NCBI GenBank assembly: GCA_022925895.1
Contig: JAKSYS010000208.1
Coordinates: 25,093 to 89,092, forward strand
Source of the DNA: Fragilaria crotonensis
Lineage: Eukaryota > Bacillariophyta > Fragilariophyceae > Fragilariales > Fragilariaceae
DNA: 64,000 nucleotides
Direction of reading: 5' to 3'
Below are positions 35,002-44,185 of the stretch, piece after piece. The stretch's first letter is position 1; each line of letters starts with the position of its first letter. Made by a program: the position numbers and the translations under genes. Below the pieces are notes generated by a model that saw nothing but the letters and a program-made list of their open reading frames with translations, ran no database searches and had not been told where the DNA came from.

Positions 35002-38000
35002 CTACCTTCCATTCCTGCGTCGCACCCCATGTCTTGGCAGTATCCTGGCAAACGTGTCCCGGATACCGAAAGCATCTCTATTGCTGAAGGGAAGAATGCG
35101 CACCATGTTCAGTGCCAATGACTCGAGTAGGAATGCATCATCGCAGGCGAAGGCATACCGTGGAACGACTTCTGGCACCCTTGTTATGATCATCGATGCG
35201 AATGCAGACAGAAGATCACCAACCTGTGGAGAAGCCAGGCACGGAATTGCTGTTTTCACACAAAGACACATCCTGTCGAACACCATCGCAAACCTCAATC
35301 CGAATGTCATCATTTCCCATAAGGCATCGATCAGCGTTTCGGTTGCCAAAGCTGCATGTCTATCCCCGTTGAGTCCAAGAATACCGGGGGGCTTTCGCAA
35401 AGTCAAGATCTGATGCATGGCTTTGGACAGGTTCTGAAGAGATTTCCATTGGAATGTTGGACCTACTTCCTTCGCCGCTTCAAACCTACTGAGTTCATAC
35501 CAACGGAAACGCCGGTCGTACAATTCAGAGTTGAGGTCATAACAGAAGAAGGCGTCGTCCTCATCATACCTCGTCAGCGCCCCACTGGTTACTTCGCGAG
35601 ACCACTGGGTATGGTGTCCTTTTGCCTCCCGCATCATCACATCAGAATCGTCATCGCACTTCCGAAGCACGCGACGGGCAACATCGCTGTCAGTCACCTT
35701 GACCATGAAGTAGTACATGATACTTTGATGGTCAATTCCATGAGGGCGGGAAGGGAGCCATCACTTTCCTCTTGGCCAGCATGAGTTCGAGCACCCTCAG
35801 GCAGAAAGGGTTCAAATTTCCTTGCGAAGACTTCTCGTAGGCGTATTGATGGGAAGTAGATGCATTTCCCACCAAGGTAAGTTCCGGGAGTGAGGGATTC
35901 GATGGCAACCATCCGTGCATCCGCCTCACCATCACCGGAAACGCCAACCATGACATTCTGAGAGGTTGCTTTTTTGAACTCAGCCCAATCGTAGTCGTTG
36001 ACATAAATCCATGTGTCAAAGGCCGGTGGAGTCGAGAGGATGTGCGGATACCTTGTCTTGCACCTGACCATCTGAATGTAATACCATGCCACCTCATCAA
36101 CCCACTCAATGCCAGTTCTCAGCGTCGTGAACTCTGGCAACAACAGTTTCCAAAACTCCTCGAAATGGAATTGGAGATGGGGACATGGAACCAACACACG
36201 AGATGCGCGAATCAAATGGAAGGCAGTGACCTTTCGTGGGTGGAAGACATCAAAGAGAGAGCCAACCTCCCCATTTTTGACACGGAAGTACGGGTAGTAC
36301 ACACGGATGATAACCCGATTACCATCCATCCAACCTCCAAGGAATGGACAGAAGGGTTGCAACCTCTGTCGATTCGTAAGGCGCATCTGATTCGGATGAC
36401 GTGTTTCCCTTGCATCCACAGTCCCACGGAAGGAGCCACCTGAGCTGACAAAGCGTAGGGCATCTCGACAAGAAGTTTCACCACCGTCGATGCACAGTGA
36501 GTGGCATGCCACACAACTCCAACATTCCGTACCTGGAGCCATCAAGTCGGGTAGATGCTTGTCAAAAGCGGATGCAATCACATGCGACTTTAGCAACTTT
36601 GCAGAGGATGCATCGCCGGATTTGGATGGTGATCCCAATCGTGACGATGAATGAGTCTCCTCGTCATCATCAACATCCAGCACCTCGGGTAACGATCGTC
36701 GAGGAATCCTCCAAGCAGCAATATCAGGCTCGTCCCAAATTCCACTATCGGAGACCTGATCGCCCTCAACGGCATCAGAGACAGGCACGCCATCATCAAC
36801 AGTGACAGTGCTGTCATCGTCGTCGTAGTGTACGTCATCACCGAGATGCAGGTCACTCCCCAACGCAGCAATCCATGAGTCATCGTCCGACTCCGCGGAA
36901 GATACGGAGCCATCCAAGCCAACTTCGTCGCTGTCCACTATGACTTTTGATTCAGGCGACGGAACTATATCAACAATAGGTTCACCATCATCGCAGTTCA
37001 CGACAGTTCTTCGCGCGATTGCGTATGCACGGCGTTGTCGCTCCGCAGCGATGGCACGTCGAACGCCATAATGCACAATTGCAGCCTTTGCACCAAAAAA
37101 AGGTACCATAAACATGACAACCAGGCTTCCTGTCCATTATTGATGTGGCGTGCCTGATCAGCCGGCCATCCCATGATATAAGTGTACCATGAGTCAACTT
37201 AATCGCAACACCGTTGTAGGTGCGACCAGTTCTAGTTTTCTTACCAAATACATTAGGAAGCACGAGATACCAATTGTTCGTGGTACCCGGCGAATCTTCC
37301 GTCCAGATGGCAAATGATGACGAGGCGTCGTTGACGTCATAGTGTGATGCATTCGACAAGTCCACACTAACATCCATCGTGTGCGCCACGCGAGCAAATG
37401 TTCCATCACCGGCCATGCCCCCAGAAGGCTTGAGGTCCGCATCATCCTCCATGTCCTGCATCACTCGGAGGACAGCAGGAACAGACGTCGATGCAAGCTG
37501 CGCGGCTGCACGAACACAGGCTGCAAGAGCCGGTTGTTCGCGCGGTGATGATGATGTCACATATCGAGTTCTCCAGGGGCCAGTGCGATCTTTCATTATT
37601 CGGGTCCCAACCGGATGCATGGAACCGTGGTCACCGTGATTACCCCTGACGCCTCTCGACCCTCGACGTTCACGAACAGAAGTGGCGTGCTGGTGTATGT
37701 CTCGCAGCAGAGCAACAGCTCTTTCACCAAGTGCAGGAAGGTGTCTGACCTGAACCATGGAATCACGAAAAAGGGCAACCGAATCATTCCCCTTACTAGG
37801 GTGGCGAATGTGTGTTGATACGTTCAGATCAACGTCACCCTCCATCTCTGCATCTACGACCCAAACTGATTCTGGGTCAACGTTGCGGTGGAGGAAACCC
37901 GCAACATAATGACGACAACCCCTTCGCGCCGATGGCGACCGGACGTACTTCATCAGGTACAATCGTCGAAGCTCTTTGCGACTCATTGTGGAAGAGCAAT

Positions 38001-39114
38001 CCTCTCCATCAATAAAGTCAGGCGGCAAACGTGGCGAATCTTCGTCAGCACATTGTTGAACGTGATACACAGTCTTGTTTCGACATTTGTTGAAGCGGAA
38101 GACAGCGGAAGACAAAGATGCAAACTGACTGCAAGGTATGTTGAACGCAGGCGACCCACGGTTGACCTTCCACTTCCAGATGCAGTTGCCATCACCTTCC
38201 CAGAGATGGGTGATGTATCCATTCTTAGCAAACCTCTTCAGAGAAGTGCCATTCCGTAGTGTGCGAAGCCAGTTCATGTCCAGTGGAACGAGACTGTTCA
38301 AGACTCCCACGCAAGCTTTCCTGCGTTCGCGGTGGCAGTAGAACACACCAGCTTCGGGAAGGACTACCACCATTGCCCTGAAACGGGCATCATGACATGG
38401 ATCGAGGAGAGCATCGTCATCGACATGCATCTTGACAGGCTTGTCGACAGTGGCACGTGTGTTACACAGTGGCTTCGGGTGTGTTCGGGACCGTGCCAAC
38501 ACCGCGTCTAGAACAACAACCTCAAGAGCATGAGGGACGACCACAACTCCTGTCTTGTATTGGATGCTACGCATGTGTTCACACCGCTCCACAGTAACGT
38601 TATCAATTCCGAACGTATCAAGGAACGCGAAGTGAATACTCGCAACAAATGTTGTCTTGCAGATTTTGGCACCAATTGGGACACCACCCCCGACAGACAG
38701 AGAAGCAGTATCCGGTGCCTTCTGGTAATGAAGAAAGCGCTCGGTGAAAAAAGCGGATACGTGCCTCGGCAGGCCCTTGGACAAAACGGCGGCGCTTTGT
38801 CCGCCACTGGGGACGAAGACCTTGCGTTTGCCCTTGGTTTGGCCGTCAGCTTTGGTTAATGGCACACCAGGAAAGACACGGGGATTCTCGTACCCAGCAA
38901 TGATGTAACGGGAGAGCTCACCGGGGAAAGTGCGGCCACCCACAACATCAGACACAGCGCGAGAAACGCGACGTCGTGACGCACCACCACGACCACGTTC
39001 GTAACCTTTGGCCTTGCGCTTGCGGTCGCCCGCACTGTCTCGCTGCACGCTCTTCTTCCGATGTGGTGAAGAGCGTTTTCTTCGTTGTTTGTTATCCGAA
39101 GGAGATGGGGACAT
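35002..39114 (-). CDS. Transposon-borne ~1370-residue protein with candidate 2OG-Fe(II) dioxygenase core, two frameshifts
   Basis: The ATG at 39114 (MSPSPSDNKQRRKR) starts a basic, Arg-rich N-terminus. The frame passes at about 37098 into 37115-35694 and at about 35695 into 35718-35002. The first break lies at an A7 run (37095-37101) where six would keep the frame. The candidate core is NASHYDVNDASSSFAIW (H-x-D, His codon 37342-37344) and GTLISWDGRLIRHATS (distal His), then HVYGTFFGAKAA across the frameshift. H-x-D...H is the iron site of 2-oxoglutarate oxygenases, and TET/JBP-type enzymes of this fold travel with some eukaryotic transposons. Substrate and activity are unknown. A mid-protein CxxC..C..C cluster (CWSCVACHSLC) and a long C-terminal domain are unassigned. 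It ends 61 bp from the convergent transposase gene. Confidence 0.62.
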
Positions 39115-40584
39115 GATCCCTGGTGACAAAATGTCGTTCAGTGCAGGTAAACATAGTTACTGGATGGCAACGAATGTCTTCTGAGGCAAGCAGACAAATG
39201 TCAACACATCTCAACATGATAACGAATGTGATTCGTGGCCAATCTCTTCCCTTGTGGTACACATCAACGTCACTGGATGGCAACGAATCAAAAGCACCCA
39301 GACACTGGCGAGATAAGCAAACGAACCGCGTGACAAGCTTGTTGAAATGCCACTACTTTGGAATCGAGCGAGTGTAGAACCAAAGATTGTTACTGGATGG
39401 TAACAAATCAACAGCAACACTTACGCAGGACAAATTCAAAAGGAGGAATCCTCGTCAGTACCTATCACCTCGTATTCAATCTCCTGTTACTGGATGGCAA
39501 CAAGGGACAAAACAAAGCACTTGTTACTATGGCAACAATAGATACAACAAAACAAGTGTTACTGGATGGTAACGATTGCTTTGAAGATCGACGAGCTTGA
39601 GTGATGATGTGAGAGCATTCGCAAACTTTGCGGGAAACGTGCGAGAAAACATTCACGGTGGGAATCAGTACGTGACATACCAAAGAAAACAAGATATGTA
39701 CAAGACAGCGATGTGGGACTTCATTCCGACAATGGATAAACATGAAATTGATTTACTACAATGCTACATGCAAGGCAACAAACTTTACAGACAGCAATGA
39801 ATTTTTATATATGGAATACATAGGACGGAACTAGAAAGATTCTATACATTGGAGTACGAGTACAGAATATATCATTGAACCACTTATTCTGAAACAGAAA
39901 ATTGGGTGCATCATTTGCATGTTAATATACATGACACATTTACTACAAGGGATTTAATTGCATGACATCCAAAATTTAGAGATACACATACTTAACGAAT
40001 GCGACATCACAGGATACACTTTGTTAACAAATTGTATTAATTATATACATCATTTTATATGTAGCAGCCAGTACAACAGATGAAATTATCATGTAGTGGG
40101 ACTATTAGGACATAAAAATTCGATTTCCTACATGGTACATACTGACATCCTTACCACGTTTATCGTACATATGTAACAATATAAGCGTGCTTAACGAACA
40201 ATGCCAATAAAAGAAATTATTTACATGCATGCATATGCAGGGAGTAGTTTATCTTTCATGCGCAGCAATTCAAAACACGAACATCCGTAAAACACAACAG
40301 TACATGCTACGTACAGCACTGTAGAAAACAATTTAAAAACCATGTTGCAAACACGACATACTACAGTTACTGTGTGCAGGTTACAGAAAGTAGAATAGTA
40401 TACATTATAAATACAATATTACACAAACAGACAAGAGGTCTTGTGTAACATGACTACGTACACTATCATTCAAAACCAGATACGTGCGCGGGAAGGCTCA
40501 TACATCAAACTCAAAACTGCATCGGCCATAAGGAAAAAATCCCCAAACGACAAGTACTGTCACAAAATCATTAGGTAAGCAGCC
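39115..40584. other. Divergent intergenic region inside the inner element
   Basis: The first 460 bases hold the five palindromic 18-mers (annotated separately). The rest (39600-40584) is AT-rich without a convincing gene; a short ORF at 39597-39800 has no family features. It should contain the promoters of the dioxygenase-like gene and of the repeat-protein gene. Confidence 0.55.
39156..39575. repeat. Five dispersed copies of an 18-bp palindromic motif upstream of the dioxygenase-like gene
   Basis: GTTACTGGATGGCAACGA or a close variant occurs at 39156, 39269, 39389, 39486 and 39558, all in the same orientation. A shorter relative (GTTACTATGGCAACA) is at 39523. Spacing is 113, 120, 97 and 72 bp. 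Two copies read GTTAC-TGGATG-GTAAC, a perfect 5-bp inverted repeat. They start 42 bp upstream of the ATG at 39114, so they look like operator-type binding sites for an element-encoded protein or a host factor. Confidence 0.75.
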
Positions 40585-42326
40585 ATGGCGCACAAACGGA
40601 CGCAGAATGAAGAAAACGAGGACCCAGAAACAGAGTGTGTGGGTCAGATTGGTGGTGTGCAGAAGAAGAGACGCGCAGGAAACAACGTGAACACGAGAGC
40701 AACAAGAAGTAGTAGAGCTGCAGAACTCGAAACGCCATCGCATGAGGGAGACAGCAACGTAAGTGACGAAGACGATGATGATGATCCTGTTGTACTTCAA
40801 AGGAACAATGGAGGGCGTCCATCCAGAGGACCTCAATTGTTGACAACAGAACCTGTGGCCAGATTGGAAATATGAACGTTGCACCCCAAACGTTGTTGAC
40901 AATGGACGGCCTCCATCCAGAGACTTTCCATTTGTTGGCGGCGGACGTGGTAGCCAGGTTGGAAACGGGAATGTTGGAACTGGTGCCAACGTTGTCAACA
41001 ATGGAGGTTTCCATCCAGAGACTATCCACTTGTTGACAGCAGGCGTGGCAGCCAGGTTGGAAACGGCAATGTTGCTGGAACTGGTGCGAACGTTGTCAAC
41101 AATGGAGGGCTTCCATCCAGAGACTATCCACTTGTTGACAGCAGGCATGGCGGCAAGGTTGGAGACGGCAATGTTGCTGGAACTGGTGCGAACGTTGTCA
41201 ACAATGGAGGGCTTCCATCCAGAGACTATACCTAGTTGGCGTCAGGCGTGAAGGCCAACAAAGAGCTGACAACAGGAGCTCCTCAAATCCATTCCAAGGC
41301 AGGCAAGTTGACGGACAACAACGACTCGTTGGAGATGGGAATGGTCTCCATGGCTTGCAGGAATGGACAGCGCAAGAAGTGCAGGAAGGTGGAGGTATTG
41401 AACAGCATGGAGTGACGTTGTTGCCACAACAACAAGAGAGACGCGCCATGTCATACAGAACTGCCAAGGGATTGACAAAGAAAAACATCAGGGATCGCAT
41501 ACAAGTTACGGTGAAAACAGTTATCTTTCGGGGGGTCAAGTTCATAACATGTAAAGAATACTTCGATATGGTGATGCAGGTGATTCTTGATCAAGAGAAG
41601 CCCGCCGATACACCACAGTTTGTGAGGATGTACAAGACCATCGTCATGGGTGCCCTCAATACAAAACGGAGCACATGCGAACAGTCGGCACAAGAAGCAG
41701 CGATGAAACTGCTGAAGATCAAGAATCATGTGGATGAGGTGGATCCCCCACCATATTCGATGGACACTCTTTGCAAACTTCGCCAGTCGCAGACGGTGGA
41801 GGAAAAGGAGGCTTTCCTGTGGTTCGCAGGTGAACTACTAGAATGTGTGTGTGGAAAGAGGGGATGGGGTAACAGGAAGAAGTACAAGGCTACCATATCT
41901 GACGCAAAATCGAATGATACGGGCGCACCCGTAGTCACAGTTTCAGATGAGGCATTTGCGTTGCTGCTTTACGATGCCTACATTGACAAGTGGATCAAAA
42001 GGTATCACGAAGACAGAAGGGGGGACCCGAGGTCTAAACGAATTGTGGGAAAATACACACATACAGATGGTGGTACGTCAAACGAATATGGGGGCTGGAC
42101 TGAAGAGGGGATTCTCCAATTCAATGTATTGTGTGAGATGGTGCAAGAGGACAGAGCGAGTCGAAATGCAAGGGACGCAGAGGAGTGGCTGATGAACAGT
42201 TTGAGGCAACAGGCTGGAGGTGCTGGAGCACGAATGGGCCAAGAGAGGGAGACAGATCACACTGCTTTACAGCGGAGTTTGGAGAGGACGAATCAACCGG
42301 TAGTCAATGCCTTCATTGAGTTATAA
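40585..42326 (+). CDS. Third gene of the inner element: acidic/Gly-Asn repeat N-terminus and conserved C-terminal domain
   Basis: The ATG at 40585 (MAHKRTQNEENEDPETE) opens a charged N-terminus with a basic patch (QKKRRAG) and an acidic run. The reading then crosses ~100-bp tandem repeats that encode GNGNVAGTGANVVNNGG-like units in one frame. The C-terminal part is open from 41355 to 42326: RRAMSYRTAKGLTKKNIRDR, SDEAFALLLYDAYIDKWIK, then SNEYGGWTEEGILQFNVLCE and an Arg-rich helix. Repeat units of 94 and 101 bp break the frame, so at least two shifts are needed for one protein. I associate the YGGW.eEGI..fN.L motif with transposon-linked diatom proteins; no function is known. It may be an accessory DNA-binding protein. 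Confidence 0.55.
40804..41230 (+). repeat. Approximately 100-bp tandem repeat, about 4.5 copies, within the third gene
   Basis: Copies begin near 40804, 40898, 40997, 41098 and 41200 (AACAATGG followed by CCATCCAGAG in each). Unit lengths are 94, 99, 101 and 102 bp. The last two are nearly identical and the first is most diverged, as expected if the array grows at its 3' side. Confidence 0.85.
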
Positions 42327-42704
42327 ATAGCACTGGTTGGAAGAAGCACACGTTGAATGTATTGCGAACTGCACTAGTGGAGCACTGTACTATTGAACTA
42401 CTGTCATACTGTATACAGGAGGAACCGTAAATGGATGTTACACCCGACCAAAAAGGGGTTTTACAGCCACAGCTAGATGTTACGACATCAACAGCAAAGG
42501 TACAGAAACAATTGGATGCTGGGTGTAGCATAAGAGGGTACACAGCTGTACTGGACTCGAAAAAAATTATTAAAGATACAAGAGATATTACATAAACCTT
42601 TTCATATTACAGTGGAAAAAAATATTACGCACTGTACTGGACTTAAAAAAAACGGTACAGTGTACCAAATTTGTTACATGTAAAACCCGCCACCTTCTGA
42701 TGTA

Positions 42705-42933
42705 GTAGTTGTTTTTCTGTCTTATTAAGTTTCCATAGATGATACTTGACCATGTCCTTCGTTAGGAATGGCGCTGTTGGTTTCATTCGAGCAACAATTG
42801 TGCTGATGGCACCGTAAGGTAGTTTACCGTTATTATTTGCCTTATCTCGTTCTAACTCCATAACAATGTGATTGAGGATAATCAAATCAGGTCTGACTTC
42901 TTCGAAGTAATATACTTCTTCTTTGGTTGACAT
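42705..42933 (-). pseudogene. Pogo-like transposase, N-terminal fragment separated by the inner insertion
   Basis: The ATG at 42933 begins MSTKEEVYYFEEVRPDL, followed by LNHIVMELERDKANNNGKLP and TKDMVKYHLWKLNKTEKQLL. The frame then enters the terminal repeat of the inner element. With that element and one TA removed, it continues without a break into GGAADAQLDLLYPSN at 31039 and downward. The short domain (erD.a.NNGk.. and a W/K helix) is one I associate with diatom pogo-like transposases; its function is not established. Confidence 0.7.
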
Positions 42934-43369
42934 TGTCTACTTCTATTCCTTGTTTTCTTCATGGCTGCAAAAATGTGAGATTGTTTTCGTGCCGAGAAAT
43001 CTGTGTAGAGATCACACTTTTTATGGCGCGACAAAAGGCGGTAAATGGTGGGGCCTATATTTCTCGCAAGCATTGAAGAATCTACAAACACCAAAGTGAA
43101 CATAAAAAGGAGGGCTGGCTCAACAGGGTAAAAAATTGAATTCTAAATTTTTTTGAGGTCGTTCTTACCAGTGCGATTATCAAGAGAGCCTTCTCATCTA
43201 AATTAACACTGCTCCGTACAATAACGATGCAGCACACGACGAGGAACAAGTTTGCCCTATTCGTCACCCTTCAAAGTGCGTTTTTGATCAAAGTCCACGT
43301 ACGCAGCACAAATATTACCCCGTTTAGTGGCTCATATTTGTTTAGTGGCTCAAAGCCATTTTTTACTGG

Positions 43370-43937
43370 TACCTTCCTTTGCTTGCGTCTGACAAGTGAG
43401 CCCAACGAAGGAGGTGATTGGGCAAAGTTGATCAAGATATGGATATTTTAAAAAGCGACACAAGACGAGGTCACTGCGATGAAAGCTGACGACACACAAT
43501 CCATCAAGTGGTACATCGACGCAGCATTCGCAGTGCACAAGGACTCAAGAGTCACACCGGAGCTACCATGACGGCCACTCGGAGAAGTTACATCATACTC
43601 AGTGTCGACTAAACAGAAGGTCATCATGTCGCGAAGTTCAACTGATGCGGAGCTCGTTGGTCTCGATGACGTTATATCGAAGGTTCTATGGTCCAAACTG
43701 TTCATTGAAGCGCAAGGTCACAGAACGAACACAACGGAGATTTCCAGGGACAACACGAGTTCAATGAAACTGGAACAAAATGGAAAAGCGAGTTCAGGCC
43801 AACAAACTCGACATTTCAATATCACGTATTTTTACATTACTGATATGATCCAACGCAACAAAGTGCAGATAGAATACTTTGTGACGGATGCCATGATCGC
43901 GGACTACATGACAAAGCATCCTTGTCCCGCAGGAGTG
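43370..43937 (+). pseudogene. Copia element 1 RNase H, right-hand fragment
   Basis: Across 43376-43935 the frames give FLCLRLTSEPNEGGDWAKL, ADDTQSIKWYIDAAFAVHKD (first Asp), STKQKVIMSRSSTDAELVGL (Glu), SRDNTSSMKLEQNGKAS (Asp), TRHFNITYFYITDMIQRN and DAMIADYMTKHP. This is the standard copia RNase H series and matches RT on the left side of the nested insert. A stop at 43569-43571 and a frame change break the domain. Confidence 0.78.
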
Positions 43938-44185
43938 TGTTGGAATATAACAAGCAAGTCATTCTATACTTCTGTTCAGTCATTTCATGTCAAACTACGA
44001 TTAAACAAGATCAGATTTGATCAACGAGAAACCGTAACAACTGCAACTCATACCTTAAATACACTCTTAGGAACAACTACATCTGAGAAGTGTTGCTCTA
44101 CAACCTATTTGACCTCATCTGACATATCCTCAAGGGATATAAGAAGGGTTCAATTAGACCTCGGGGGGGGGTATCAATTTCAACA
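43938..44185 (+). repeat. Candidate 3' LTR of copia element 1
   Basis: The sequence after RNase H begins TGTTGGAATATAAC and could end at ...TTTCAACA, giving TG...CA ends and a 248-bp LTR. No matching 5' copy was seen upstream of gag, so the call rests on position and ends only. Confidence 0.3.

Larger units (their letters stand above)
31042..42702. mobile_element. 11.7 kb DNA element with transposase, dioxygenase-like and repeat-protein genes (inner layer)
   Basis: The ends are perfect 24-bp inverted repeats (31042-31065 and 42679-42702; they start CATCAGAAGGTGGCGGG and end in TTTTACA). TA is duplicated outside (31040-31041 and 42703-42704). It holds three genes: a zinc-finger DDE transposase (plus), a long candidate dioxygenase (minus, convergent with the first) and a repeat-bearing protein (plus, divergent from the second). 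Non-coding parts are 31066-31415, 39115-40584 and 42327-42678. No other element end was seen inside, so the three genes appear to be cargo of one element. Classification as Plavaka/CACTA-related rests on the transposase, not on the ends, which do not begin CACTA. Confidence 0.87.
28021..43369 (-). mobile_element. 15.3 kb pogo/Tc1-like DNA transposon (middle layer of the nest)
   Basis: The left end at 28021 starts CCAGTAAAAAATGG and its first 28 bases are an exact reverse complement of the last 28 bases (43342-43369). TA lies immediately outside both ends (28019-28020 and 43370-43371); since the flanks read GGTACC, GTAC is an equally good reading. GAGCCACTAA recurs as a subterminal motif (about 28043, inverted at about 28217, and twice at 43322-43352). 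The transposase gene is on the minus strand and was itself split by an 11.7 kb element; without that insert this element would be about 3.7 kb. TA duplication and pogo-like DDE agree with the IS630/Tc1/mariner superfamily. Confidence 0.88.
24446..44185 (+). mobile_element. Copia (CoDi-like) LTR retrotransposon, decayed and split by nested DNA transposons
   Basis: Gag, integrase and reverse transcriptase fragments lie at 24446-28020 and the RNase H at 43370-43935, all on the plus strand and in the order typical of Ty1/copia. The gap between them is a 15.3 kb DNA transposon (28021-43369). Without the insert and one TA copy the sequence reads MKGTFLCLRLTSEPNEGGDW across the junction, a recognisable copia segment between RT and RNase H. 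The coding parts carry many frameshifts, no aspartic protease is visible, and the 5' LTR was not found, so the element is dead. The left boundary is given at the first gag ATG because the true end is unknown. Confidence 0.8.

Noticed and set aside
31046-42700. Inner element as a true CACTA (En/Spm) transposon
   Set aside because: The ends start CATCAG, not CACTA, and the target duplication is TA, not 3 bp; only the transposase layout suggests the wider CACTA-related group.
44168-44185. GGTATCAATTTCAACA as a primer-binding site
   Set aside because: It resembles the initiator-Met tRNA PBS (TGGTATCAGAGC) only over the first bases and lies after RNase H, where a PBS should not be; it is better read as an LTR end.
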